From Clostridium sp. UBA2485 (GTDB lineage: Bacteria > Bacillota > Clostridia > Clostridiales > Clostridiaceae), in NCBI RefSeq assembly GCF_002341865.1, contig NZ_DDOV01000050.1:1-21850 (forward strand): 21,850 nt of DNA, in the 5' to 3' direction. Every line of letters starts with the position of its first letter. Position 1 is the first letter of the stretch. Under the pieces are notes generated by a model, which was given only the letters and a program-made list of their open reading frames with translations, had not been told where the DNA came from and made no database searches. Below are positions 6,784 to 14,958 of this stretch, one piece after another. A program made the position numbers and the translations under genes.

Positions 6784-6803
6784 ATACTACTAATATATAG
6801 TAT
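6784..6803. repeat. ATACT-N10-AGTAT inverted repeat between yaaL and bofA
   Basis: ATACTA (6784-6789) and TAGTAT (6798-6803). It uses the same half-sites as the PadR-type operator at 4267-4280 but with wider spacing. In such AT-rich DNA it may be chance. Confidence 0.3.
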
Positions 6804-6833
6804 TATCCTCTTATATATGAAAGCTTAATTTGA

Positions 6834-7115
6834 TTACCATCTACTAGCTGGATTTAATTGTTCTACCATTAAAGTTGCATCTAATTTTATGCCTTTTTCC
6901 TTTGCAAGTGAAAGAAAATATATATATTTTGCCTTAGCTTCATCTTCCTTATATATTACTAAATCAATTAGTTTAGGGTCGCTTACAAATTGAAAGCAAA
7001 TTCTAGCATTTTCCCACTCAACTCTTGCATCTTCAAGATGATTGATTATTTGCTTTTGCTCTTCATCATACTTATTGTAGTCACAAATCATTTCTATAAC
7101 TTTTTTTCTATCCAT
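6834..7115 (-). CDS. yaaL: YaaL family protein (DUF2508)
   Basis: A 93-residue, mostly helical, charged soluble protein of unknown function. The DUF2508 pattern is seen in the middle (DARVEWENARICFQFVSDPKLIDLVIYKEDEAKAKYIYFL, about 29-68). It stands between recR and bofA in most Firmicutes, which is the main support for the name. AGGAGG sits 7 bases before the ATG but is in the 3' arm of a hairpin, so translation may be structure-controlled. Its mRNA could come from the chemoreceptor side or from a promoter inside the leader; none is clear. Confidence 0.88.
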   Translation of the reverse strand: MDRKKVIEMICDYNKYDEEQKQIINHLEDARVEWENARICFQFVSDPKLIDLVIYKEDEAKAKYIYFLSLAKEKGIKLDATLMVEQLNPASRW

Positions 7116-7169
7116 AAAAAAACCTCCTACTATAATGTATATTTCAAATTATTGACATTTAGTAGAAGG
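7116..7169 (-). promoter_or_regulatory. Hairpin with U-tract that contains the yaaL ribosome binding site
   Basis: On the minus strand CCTTCTACTA (7169-7160) plus AATGT (7159-7155) pair with ACATT (7138-7134) and TAGTAGGAGG (7132-7123), with one bulged base and one G-U pair. TTTTTTT follows and then the yaaL ATG. The 3' arm is the ribosome binding site. It has the form of an intrinsic terminator and of an RBS-hiding hairpin at once. Confidence 0.6.
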
Positions 7170-7253
7170 CTTATTCTTATTTACAAATTTTTAGACCAAA
7201 ACTATAAAAAATAAACATATTTATTATTAAAATCATCTTTATAAATTATTATG

Positions 7254-8909
7254 TTATATCTTAAACTTTCCAATTATTTCATTTAAGTCTATAGATAATT
7301 GATTTATTGAATCCATATTATTATTAACCTGTTCAAAGGATGCTGCTTGTTCTTCAATTGATGCTGCAATTTCTTGAGAATTCACTGAGTTTTCTTCTGC
7401 AATATAAGCGACCTTATTAATTGATGAATTAATTTTCTTAAACTCTTCTTTTACATTATGATTTATTTCCCTAATATTCTTCATCTCTAAATACTCTTCA
7501 TTGGCTTGCTTTGTAACCTCATCAAACTTCATTTCAACATTACTCATATCCTGTTGATAAATAATTATTTGATTTAAGATAATATTCATATACTCTCCAA
7601 TATTAAATATCTTTTCAAGTATATATTTAACTATATTCTCTATTTTTTCTGTTGATTCTCTGCTCTCATCTGATAATTTTCTAATTTCCTCTGCTATAAC
7701 AGAAAAGCCTCTTCCGTGTTCTCCTGCCCTTGATGCCTCTATAGATGCATTTAATGCTAATAAGTTTGTTTGAGAAGATACTTGATTTATAATATTTAGA
7801 ATACCTTGTATATCCTGTGAATCTTTTTCTAATTCATTTACTGTATTAGATAATTCTTTTGTATTTAAAACAAGACCTTTTAACTCTTCAATTTCCTTAT
7901 TTAATATTTTCTTTCCTTCAATAGAAGAATTTTTGCTATTTTCTAATTGAACTAGTAAAATATCAATCTTTTCCATAACATCAGTAATTTCTAAATTTAC
8001 ATCCTCTGTCTGAGAGATAATATGTTGAATCATATTAGATTGCTCTACACTTCCTGAGGATACATTTTGCATTGATATCGAAATAGTTTCTGTTGCTCTT
8101 CCAAGTTCATCATTTATAACTTGCATAGATGCTACTGATTCTTTTAACATTTTTGAAGAATTAAATATAGTTCTAACAATCTCCCTTATTTTACCAATAA
8201 ATCCATTAAAGTACTTAGTTAATTCACCTATTTCGTCATTATATTTATATAATATTTCTTTTCTTAAATCCCCTTCTCCTTTTGAAATAACTTCAAACTC
8301 ATCTTTAATTTTTATTAATGGTTTCATTATAACCTTTATCATTAAAGTACCAAAAATTACACTTAAAATTATAGAAGTTCCTAATATAAAAATACTTTTA
8401 TTTTTAGCAGCACTAATCTTCCCCTTAGAATATAAAGTATATTCTACAACTACATCATCAATGGAATTAACATATTTATTTACGTTCTCTTTTATAAACA
8501 TCCAAGAATTTTTATTGCCGTTTTCTAAAATATTTATATAGGCTGGCTTAAATTCTTTTTCCCATTTAATTTTTACATCATTAAGATTATTTTTTATACT
8601 ATCATTATCTATAGGTTTTATATCTAATTTGCTATTACCATTCACTAAATCTTCAAACATATTGTCTATTTCCTTTATCTTTACCTCTAAAGCTTCTAAG
8701 CTTTCTTTATCATCTGGAGCTAAAACAATATTGGAAGATAGTTGCGCCATCCTATAATTATATGCTCTCATTTTTCCAAAATAATTTATAAAACTGCTAT
8801 CCCCATTTATTTCTTTATATGTGCTAAAATTCATTACTACTGTTAAAGCTATAAGTGCAATATAGCATATACATATAAACTTTAGTTTATCTTTAATTTT
8901 TATCTTCAT
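7254..8909 (-). CDS. Methyl-accepting chemotaxis protein
   Basis: A 551-residue transmembrane chemoreceptor. Membrane helix 1 is at about 10-27, an extracellular four-helix-type sensor at about 28-170, membrane helix 2 at about 171-193, HAMP at about 193-245, and the cytoplasmic signalling coiled coil continues to the end. The conserved tip that binds CheA/CheW is intact (378-404, NLLALNASIEASRAGEHGRGF). The start of the sensor (INYFGKMRAYNYRMAQLS) resembles the P-box of PilJ/NarX-type sensors, but the ligand is unknown. GGGGAG lies 8 bases before ATG. It has its own promoter (8990-9018). No other chemotaxis gene is in the window, and the gene interrupts the usual recR-yaaL neighbourhood. Confidence 0.95.
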   Translation of the reverse strand: MKIKIKDKLKFICICYIALIALTVVMNFSTYKEINGDSSFINYFGKMRAYNYRMAQLSSNIVLAPDDKESLEALEVKIKEIDNMFEDLVNGNSKLDIKPIDNDSIKNNLNDVKIKWEKEFKPAYINILENGNKNSWMFIKENVNKYVNSIDDVVVEYTLYSKGKISAAKNKSIFILGTSIILSVIFGTLMIKVIMKPLIKIKDEFEVISKGEGDLRKEILYKYNDEIGELTKYFNGFIGKIREIVRTIFNSSKMLKESVASMQVINDELGRATETISISMQNVSSGSVEQSNMIQHIISQTEDVNLEITDVMEKIDILLVQLENSKNSSIEGKKILNKEIEELKGLVLNTKELSNTVNELEKDSQDIQGILNIINQVSSQTNLLALNASIEASRAGEHGRGFSVIAEEIRKLSDESRESTEKIENIVKYILEKIFNIGEYMNIILNQIIIYQQDMSNVEMKFDEVTKQANEEYLEMKNIREINHNVKEEFKKINSSINKVAYIAEENSVNSQEIAASIEEQAASFEQVNNNMDSINQLSIDLNEIIGKFKI

Positions 8910-8949
8910 AACGTACTCTCCCCCATATTTAAATTAAACATAATTACAG

Positions 8950-8982
8950 ATTATCATTTAATAAATATTATTAAATGATAAT
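8950..8982. repeat. 15-bp perfect inverted repeat at the chemoreceptor transcript start
   Basis: ATTATCATTTAATAA (8950-8964) and TTATTAAATGATAAT (8968-8982), 3-base loop. It lies just downstream of the -10, so it is either an operator or a hairpin at the very 5' end of the mRNA. Confidence 0.65.
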
Positions 8983-8989
8983 TAATGTG

Positions 8990-9018
8990 ATTATATAACA
9001 ATATTACCAAAAGTTCAA
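8990..9018 (-). promoter_or_regulatory. Promoter of the chemoreceptor gene
   Basis: On the minus strand, -35 TTGAAC (9018-9013), 17-base spacer, -10 TATAAT (8995-8990). This is a sigma-A type. No sigma-D motif (TAAA-N15-GCCGATAA) was seen, which is unusual for a chemoreceptor gene. Confidence 0.65.
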
Positions 9019-9064
9019 TTTAAAGTTATATAAGGAAATTTAATAATAATTTTATTATAAAAAA

Positions 9065-9099
9065 TATCCTCATTTTATTTGAAGCCTAAAATGAGGATA
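9065..9099 (-). terminator. Terminator after the tldDE pair
   Basis: TATCCTCATTTTA (9065-9077) pairs perfectly with TAAAATGAGGATA (9087-9099), with a TTTTATAATAAAATT tail on the minus strand. Confidence 0.75.
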
Positions 9100-9148
9100 A
9101 AATATTAATATATAAATTATTTTATTTAATATATCTAAGCATTAATTT

Positions 9149-10402
9149 TTACAGCCTTTCTACTTTCATATCTATTACTGTATAACTTAAATTTACATCT
9201 TCGTTTAAAGTATTCTTTGAAACTCCTCTAAAATCTTTTCCACACATGCTATATAAATCAGAAGATATTTTAAGTTCTGGCAATCTTCCAATAAATTTCT
9301 CTCCATCAAATAAATAAGCTTGTTGAACAGGGGTTCCAAAATTTCCTTCTGGTGTAAATCCTCCGCCAGATGCTATAAATATAAATACTCCTAATTCTCC
9401 ACCTAAAAGTTCTTTCACAGTCTTTTCTCCCTGTTTTAATTTCATTTTATTAAATATAGATTCGCTTGGTTGTAGTGAGGGTACCTCATCATATTCTCCT
9501 GTTGAAGCTGCTGTTAATGGAAGATTATAATTTAAAGCGGTTTTCTTATCTGTATAAGGCGATTTTATAACCCCGTTCTCAATTAGAGCATATCTATAGT
9601 CTTTTAAAAAACTACCTTCTGCATCAAAGAATAATTCATTAGTGTCTTCTGGATCTGACGTTAACAATAATGTAAACTCATCATTAAACAACTTCTCACC
9701 AAGTTTTCCAGAAAAAATAGATGCTTCATTAACAAAATTTACCCCATTTAGATCTTCAAAAAATTTCATAGCTATTAAACCATTTAAATCTGGATTAAAC
9801 ATTACTATTGGAAGCTTTTCTTTATTAGGTAATTCTACTATATTATGATAAGTTGAAAGTATACTATCTACAAAAGATAAGAAATTATCTCTATTATATT
9901 TCCTAGTATTATAAGGTATATAAGTATCCATAATATTTACTGAATTTTTATCTTTAACTGTAATATCAAAATTTATTCTCTTATCTTTTTGATATAAATC
10001 TAATCCTTTATCATTTTTTAATGAGGTTTCTATTTCAATAAGATTTACTTTATTTGCAAAGGTGAAATTTTTATATCTATTATCAAGTATTGTTATTACT
10101 TCTTCAACTTCCTTTATAAAATCACTAATATCTCCTATATTACATTCATTAACTACAAAGTGTTTGTTATTTTCATAAACATTTGCTTCATAAGGAATTT
10201 TTAGTTTTAAGGCTTCCTTTGCTTCAGCTTCTAATTTATCTTCATCATACTCTCCAATAGCGCCAGCTACACCTATAAAACCATTTTCGTATATTCTTAC
10301 CCCAGTAGATGTTATATCCTTCATTCTAATATCATCTATTTTAGATTGCATAATACCTATGGATGTTTCTTTTTGATTCAAAGCAAATTTTTCCTTTATC
10401 AT
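9149..10402 (-). CDS. tldE: TldE/PmbA-like subunit of the TldD-TldE metalloprotease
   Basis: A 417-residue TldD/PmbA family protein without the HExxxH zinc motif, so the non-catalytic partner. Family marks are the N-terminal GVRIYENGFIGVAGA, the central ASTGEYDEVPSLQP and the C-terminal SMCGKDFRGVS. In E. coli the TldD-TldE heterodimer degrades unfolded peptides and matures microcin B17 and CcdA. It starts 12 bases after tldD, with GGGGG overlapping the tldD stop, so the two are co-translated and should be made in equal amounts. A terminator follows. No peptide precursor or modification enzyme is nearby, so a housekeeping peptide-cleaning role is more likely here than maturation of a peptide product. 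Confidence 0.9.
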   Translation of the reverse strand: MIKEKFALNQKETSIGIMQSKIDDIRMKDITSTGVRIYENGFIGVAGAIGEYDEDKLEAEAKEALKLKIPYEANVYENNKHFVVNECNIGDISDFIKEVEEVITILDNRYKNFTFANKVNLIEIETSLKNDKGLDLYQKDKRINFDITVKDKNSVNIMDTYIPYNTRKYNRDNFLSFVDSILSTYHNIVELPNKEKLPIVMFNPDLNGLIAMKFFEDLNGVNFVNEASIFSGKLGEKLFNDEFTLLLTSDPEDTNELFFDAEGSFLKDYRYALIENGVIKSPYTDKKTALNYNLPLTAASTGEYDEVPSLQPSESIFNKMKLKQGEKTVKELLGGELGVFIFIASGGGFTPEGNFGTPVQQAYLFDGEKFIGRLPELKISSDLYSMCGKDFRGVSKNTLNEDVNLSYTVIDMKVERL

Positions 10403-10414
10403 TTATAAATCCCC

Positions 10415-11752
10415 CTATTGAACCTCAATATTTTTAACTCTAACATATGGGCCACCGATAGAAACTGATAATGGATATTGTTCCATTTTTCCACATCCAC
10501 CCCATATATTATTTTCAAATTCTAATTCTTTTGAAACACCATCAATATTATATAATGTTTCCATAACATTACCGGTTATAACAGAGATATTAACAGGCTC
10601 AGCTATTTTTCCATTTCTAATCATATACGCTCTATTAGGTGCTATAGTAAAAGTGCTCATTCCTGTACCATATCTACAATTATGAATATATATTCCTTCT
10701 TCCACTTCACTAATTAGTTCTGCCTTTGTCTTTTCACCTTTTTCAATATAGGTGTTAGTCATCCTAACTATAGGCTCAAATTGAAAATTAACTGCTCTAG
10801 CATTTCCTGTTAGCTCTTCTTTAAGAATAGAAGCAGTTTTTGCTGAATGAAGCCTTCCTTTTAATATTCCATCTTTAATTAAATAAGTTTTTTCTCCTTT
10901 TGTTCCCTCATCATCAAAAGGTACATAACCAGAACCTAAATATCCACCATAATCTAAAATGGATAATAAATCAGCTCCCACTCTAGTACCTATTTTCCAC
11001 TCATTCATCATATTTTCGTCTCCAACCATAAAGTCCGCTTCACTCTTATGTCCAAAGCTTTCATGAGCAAACACTCCAACTACCTCTGGTGACATTACTA
11101 CAGTATATTTTCCTGGTGCAACAGGTTTTGAACTTTTAGCATAGTCTAATCCTTCTTTATAATTTTCTTCAAATTTATTTTTTATATTATTGAGATCATT
11201 AAAATTTGAAGATACGATTTTAGAATTATCCGTAAAACTTTTACCATCAAAATTAAAGGAATAACTAATTTTTATACCACAAATTTGATAATCAAATTTT
11301 AAATTGCTACCCTTGCTAGAGTAAAATTCTTTGACTATTCTTGAGTCATTATATCTAACTCTAAAATTTTTGCCTTCTTTTTTTTCTTTTGTAATTTCTA
11401 ATGCTTCTTTGGCTAGTTTAAATTTATCCTCTCTCGATACTTTATCGAGCTCAAAACCTTTATATGAATAGTATTCTCCCTTATTAACTTGAAACTTTTT
11501 TACAACTTCATCATCATAAATTTTTTTATTTTCTTTTGCCATTTTTGAAAGATTTTTAATTTCTTCTTGAATACTAGATAAATTACTTATAGACTTATAG
11601 TACCATCTATACCCATCAAAAACCCTTATAAGAGCACCAGAATACTCTCTTATCTCATTATTTTCTAAAACTCCATTAGTAAAATTTATAGAAGTCTCAA
11701 AAACATGTTCAATTCTGACATCTGTATAAATATTTTTGCAAAATTCAAACAT
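10415..11752 (-). CDS. tldD: TldD-like catalytic subunit of the TldD-TldE metalloprotease
   Basis: A 445-residue zinc protease subunit. HESFGH at 230-235 gives the HExxxH motif (His230, Glu231, His235), and Cys420 in GGCGKMEQ is the expected third zinc ligand. The fold marks GYLGSGYVPFDDEG and TFTIAPNRAYMI are present. It is in front of its partner TldE (12-base gap) and is the first gene of a two-gene operon. GGGGAG lies close before ATG. The 350-base region upstream holds the recR-side terminator and a 17-bp palindrome that may control it. The zinc site and pair arrangement make this a confident assignment; the substrate is unknown. Confidence 0.92.
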   Translation of the reverse strand: MFEFCKNIYTDVRIEHVFETSINFTNGVLENNEIREYSGALIRVFDGYRWYYKSISNLSSIQEEIKNLSKMAKENKKIYDDEVVKKFQVNKGEYYSYKGFELDKVSREDKFKLAKEALEITKEKKEGKNFRVRYNDSRIVKEFYSSKGSNLKFDYQICGIKISYSFNFDGKSFTDNSKIVSSNFNDLNNIKNKFEENYKEGLDYAKSSKPVAPGKYTVVMSPEVVGVFAHESFGHKSEADFMVGDENMMNEWKIGTRVGADLLSILDYGGYLGSGYVPFDDEGTKGEKTYLIKDGILKGRLHSAKTASILKEELTGNARAVNFQFEPIVRMTNTYIEKGEKTKAELISEVEEGIYIHNCRYGTGMSTFTIAPNRAYMIRNGKIAEPVNISVITGNVMETLYNIDGVSKELEFENNIWGGCGKMEQYPLSVSIGGPYVRVKNIEVQ

Positions 11753-11996
11753 TTAAATCTCCCCTTTTATTATTAAATATTGTAATAGATAATGTTTTAT
11801 ATTTTTCATGGTGTATTCTTATACTTCTTTAGCCTATATATTATGTTTTATATTCTTTCTAAAATTAATAATACCTTCCTAATCTTTATTAAAGCTGAAG
11901 TTATTCTTAAGATAATCTTAAGTTTATTTTATTCTTAAATAAATTTACAAATTACAATTTACTGTATCTTAAACGAATTCTTATTATAATAAAAAA
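11753..11996. other. Intergenic region upstream of tldD with a palindrome
   Basis: CTTAAGATAATCTTAAG (11906-11922) is a perfect palindrome with 8-bp arms and one central base. It is followed by a repeat of its left flank (TTATTCTTAA at 11901-11910 and 11929-11938). It lies about 155 bases before the tldD start. I could not find a convincing sigma-A promoter. An 18-codon frame ending at TAAATG on the tldD start has no ribosome binding site and is not called. Confidence 0.45.
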
Positions 11997-12038
11997 AGTC
12001 GTAGATTTAAAGAGTTTTACTTCTTTAAATCTACGACT
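11989..12038 (-). terminator. Terminator of the dnaX-ebfC-recR operon
   Basis: A 17-bp perfect stem (11997-12013 with 12022-12038) with an 8-nt loop. On the minus strand it is followed by TTTTTTATTATAA. It lies 70 bases after recR and separates it from tldD. Confidence 0.88.
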
Positions 12039-12105
12039 ATCTGACAAAACTTTTTACTTCTAAACATAAATTTATTTTACTTAAGGCATTGTGAAATAAA
12101 CAATA

Positions 12106-12702
12106 TCATATTTCTTTTCTGCCTTCTAATGCTTTTGAAAGAGTAACTTCATCTGCATATTCTAAATCTCCACCTACTGGTACTCCATGGGCTATTCTTG
12201 TTACCCTTATTCCAAAAGGTTTTAATATTTTAGAAATATACATAGCTGTTGCTTCACCTTCAATATTAGGATTTGTGGCAACTATAATTTCTTTTGGCTC
12301 CCCATTTATTCTTGTTATAAGTTCCTTTAACTTTATATCTTCTGGACCTCTTCCACTCATAGGTGATATAGTCCCATGTAATACATGATATACTCCATTA
12401 AACTCTCTAACCTTTTCCATTGTCATAATGTCTTTTGGTTGTTCAACAACACAAATTGTTGTTTTATCTCTATTAGGGTTAGAGCAAATAGAACACGGGT
12501 CACTATCCGTAAAGTTTCCACAAATTGAACAATATTTTATTGTTCCTCTCGCCTTTATAAGTGCATTAGCAAACTCTTCTACTTCCTCTCTAGGAAGATT
12601 TAAAACATGAAGAGTTAGTCTTTGAGCTGTTTTGCTTCCTATACCAGGTAGCTTAGCAAACTCTTCTATAAGTTTTTCTATTGATACAGGATAAAAATCC
12701 AA
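12106..12702 (-). CDS. recR: Recombination mediator RecR
   Basis: RecR works with RecO and RecF to load RecA on gapped DNA. It is 198 residues from the TTG at 12702, the usual family length. Domains: helix-hairpin-helix (about 10-35, LPGIGSKTAQRL), a four-cysteine zinc finger (Cys58, Cys61, Cys70, Cys73) and a Toprim domain (from about 80, with CVVEQPKDIMTME and Glu87). The C-terminus is the family tail. An alternative GTG start at 12711 adds three residues and has AGGAGG 9 bases before it. I prefer TTG because homologues begin MDFYPV or similar and AGAGGTG is 6 bases before it. It follows ebfC by 56 bases and is closed by a strong terminator. Confidence 0.95.
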   Translation of the reverse strand: MDFYPVSIEKLIEEFAKLPGIGSKTAQRLTLHVLNLPREEVEEFANALIKARGTIKYCSICGNFTDSDPCSICSNPNRDKTTICVVEQPKDIMTMEKVREFNGVYHVLHGTISPMSGRGPEDIKLKELITRINGEPKEIIVATNPNIEGEATAMYISKILKPFGIRVTRIAHGVPVGGDLEYADEVTLSKALEGRKEI

Positions 12703-12758
12703 TCCATTCACCTCTAAAATCCTCCTTAAATAAGAAGAATACTGTAGTTAAATTTATA

Positions 12759-13100
12759 TTAGAACATACCTGGCATATTTAATCCACCTGTTAGTTTTCC
12801 CATTGAGCTGTTTGTCTCTTCTTCTGCTTTCTTTAAAGCTTCATTACAAGCAAGCATTACTAAGTCTTCTAACATTTCAACATCATCCGGATCAACAACA
12901 TCTGGTTCTATGCTAACCTTCAATATTTCTCTTTTTCCGCTTACTGTAGCAGTAACTGCACCACCACCAGCTGTTCCTTCAAAAGTTTTATTCTCTAGAT
13001 CTTTTTGCATATCCTCCATTTGTTTTTGGAATTTTTGAGCTTGTTTTATCAGGTTATTCATGCTTCCTCCGCCCATTCCTGGGAATCCGCCTTTTGCCAT
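12759..13100 (-). CDS. ebfC: YbaB/EbfC family nucleoid-associated protein
   Basis: A small dimeric DNA-binding protein that coats the nucleoid, of 113 residues. It has a Gly/Met-rich start (GGFPGMGGGSMNN), a helix (about 15-38, IKQAQKFQKQMEDMQKDL), the family core GGGAVTATVSGKREILKVSI, and a C-terminal helix ending in a second Gly/Met-rich tail. AAGGAGGT precedes the ATG. It stands between dnaX and recR as in most bacteria. A candidate promoter of its own lies at 13136-13164. Confidence 0.95.
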   Translation of the reverse strand: MAKGGFPGMGGGSMNNLIKQAQKFQKQMEDMQKDLENKTFEGTAGGGAVTATVSGKREILKVSIEPDVVDPDDVEMLEDLVMLACNEALKKAEEETNSSMGKLTGGLNMPGMF

Positions 13101-13135
13101 AATAATACCTCCTTAAAATATAGTATCAATATATT

Positions 13136-13164
13136 AGTATATATAATATTCATTAATAATGTAA
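13136..13164 (-). promoter_or_regulatory. Candidate promoter for ebfC-recR
   Basis: Minus strand -35 TTACAT (13164-13159), 17-base spacer, -10 TATACT (13141-13136). A 12-bp inverted repeat (13149-13160 and 13187-13198) surrounds the -35. Confidence 0.4.
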
Positions 13165-13228
13165 CTAAAATTAAAAAAATTTCTATATTATTAATGAAAT
13201 GTCTTAATAATATAATATTCTAATTTCT

Positions 13229-14866
13229 CTATTCATCCACTATTTCTACTAAATCTTTTGAAAAAGTATCAAATAATATTTCTTCCTTAGGTTTCTCTAC
13301 ATCTTTAGGCTCATCAATAGAATATGTAACCCTAACCTTTACTTTTAAAACCTCAGAAAATATATCATCAATTATCTTTTTACTATCATCTTTTTCTAGT
13401 CTGTTTTTATGAAAAGAATATTCTTTAGAAAAAATTATATTTATAACATTTCCTTTTACATAATTAACTTCACTAACCATAAGTGCTGCAGCTAAAACCA
13501 TATTTTTTCTTCCCTTTAATAATTGTTGAATATCCTTAAAGGATTTTTTAACCATTTCCAAGGTAATATTGCTTTCACCACAAGTATCATCGGTGATTTC
13601 CATATCTACAATATCTTCATTAACGACACTTTCTGTCTTAGGTTTTGATATAGGAGCATTTACTTTTTTAATATTATTTATTTCCGATATCTTATTTTCA
13701 CTTACTTTAATAGTGCCATTTTTTATAGATTCTTCTATTTTATTTAATCTAGAAAGCATTATCTCCATTGATGTATCATATTCAACTTTACACATTTTAA
13801 TTACAGCAAGTTCTAAATATATTCTTCCTTGTTTTGAGTATTTAGAATTATCCTCTGCCTCTTGAAGTATCTTTATATACCTCATTATTTCCTCTACTCT
13901 AATTTTATAGGCTTGACTTTTTAAAAGCTCAATATTTTCTATGGACATATCTAATACATCATCAGGATTATCACTTATCTTAATCATCATTAGGTTTCTC
14001 ATATGAGTAGTCATGTCTTTTATAAATAAATGAATATCTTTACCTAATTGTACTATTTCATTAATTTCTCTTATGGATTTTTCAATATCTTTATCTATAA
14101 CTGCATCTGTAAGCTTAATAAGTCCTTCGTTAGTCATAAGTCCTAACATTTGAACTATGTTCTCGTATTCTACCTTACCGTTACTCATAGAAATTGCTTG
14201 ATCTAATATACTAAGAGCATCTCTCGCTGCACCATCGGAAATTCTTGAAACTAATTCTAAACTCTTATCTTCTGCATATACTCCCATATGATCTATTATG
14301 CTTCTAAGCATTAAAAATATATCTTCATTTTTAATTCTTTTAAAATCAAATCTTTGACATCTAGAGAGTATAGTTATAGGTAACTTTTGAGGGTCTGTAG
14401 TAGCTAAAATAAAAATTACTCTATTAGGAGGTTCTTCTAAAGTCTTTAAAAAAGCATTTACTGCACCTACTGATAGCATATGAACCTCATCTATAATATA
14501 AACTTTATATTTAGCCTCTTGAGGAGGATACTGAACATCTTCTATTATATCTCTGATATTATCTACACCATTATGAGAGGCTGCGTCTAATTCAATTACA
14601 TCTATTGCAGTACCACTATTAATCTTATTGCACATCTCACATTCGTTACATGGTTCACCCTCTTTAGGGTTTAAGCAGTTAACTGCCTTTGAAATTATTT
14701 TTGCTGTAGACGTCTTTCCTGTTCCCCTTGTACCACATAAAAGATAGGCATGAGCAATTCTTTCTGTTTTTATAGCATTTTTTAAAGTAGTAGTTATATG
14801 TACTTGACCTACTACATCTTCAAAAGTTTTAGGTCTATATTCTCTATATAATGCAGTGTACGCCAT
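13229..14866 (-). CDS. dnaX: DNA polymerase III subunit gamma/tau
   Basis: The clamp-loader ATPase of the replisome, 545 residues. Walker A is GTRGTGKT (45-52). The four zinc cysteines are Cys64, Cys73, Cys76 and Cys79, Walker B is DEVH (126-129) and the sensor SRC is at 168-170. The AAA+ and lid domains reach to about residue 370, followed by a short tau-like tail. The tail is charged and ends in acidic residues. AGAGGTGAG precedes the ATG. No A/T slippery run long enough for a frameshift to a short gamma form was seen. It follows the SRP RNA and leads the dnaX-ebfC-recR operon. A TATAAT (14901-14896) lies in front, with only a T-rich -35. Confidence 0.97.
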   Translation of the reverse strand: MAYTALYREYRPKTFEDVVGQVHITTTLKNAIKTERIAHAYLLCGTRGTGKTSTAKIISKAVNCLNPKEGEPCNECEMCNKINSGTAIDVIELDAASHNGVDNIRDIIEDVQYPPQEAKYKVYIIDEVHMLSVGAVNAFLKTLEEPPNRVIFILATTDPQKLPITILSRCQRFDFKRIKNEDIFLMLRSIIDHMGVYAEDKSLELVSRISDGAARDALSILDQAISMSNGKVEYENIVQMLGLMTNEGLIKLTDAVIDKDIEKSIREINEIVQLGKDIHLFIKDMTTHMRNLMMIKISDNPDDVLDMSIENIELLKSQAYKIRVEEIMRYIKILQEAEDNSKYSKQGRIYLELAVIKMCKVEYDTSMEIMLSRLNKIEESIKNGTIKVSENKISEINNIKKVNAPISKPKTESVVNEDIVDMEITDDTCGESNITLEMVKKSFKDIQQLLKGRKNMVLAAALMVSEVNYVKGNVINIIFSKEYSFHKNRLEKDDSKKIIDDIFSEVLKVKVRVTYSIDEPKDVEKPKEEILFDTFSKDLVEIVDE

Positions 14867-14916
14867 ATTCTCACCTCTTTTAGCCTTATATATATATTAT
14901 AAGTTTTTACATATAA

Positions 14917-14942
14917 TAAAAAAAGATGCAATTTTGCATCTT
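14917..14942 (-). terminator. Terminator of the tRNA-Ser/SRP RNA unit
   Basis: AAGATGCA (minus 14942-14935) pairs with TGCATCTT (14930-14923), with a T-run continuing to 14918. dnaX starts 51 bases farther on. Confidence 0.85.
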
Positions 14943-14958
14943 ATCTTTTAAAGTTAAA

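Noticed and set aside
9149..11752. A peptide-antibiotic (RiPP) cluster around tldD/tldE
   Set aside because: No precursor, cyclodehydratase, radical-SAM enzyme or exporter is near; the neighbours are recR and a chemoreceptor.
11755..11811. 18-codon frame ending at the tldD start (TAAATG), possible leader peptide or precursor for TldD/TldE
   Set aside because: It has no ribosome binding site, is very short, and has no Cys/Ser/Gly-rich core as expected for a modified peptide.
13229..14866. Programmed frameshift in dnaX to make a short gamma subunit
   Set aside because: No long A or T run with a following hairpin was found at the right place; the longest runs are six or seven bases and lie in ordinary codons.
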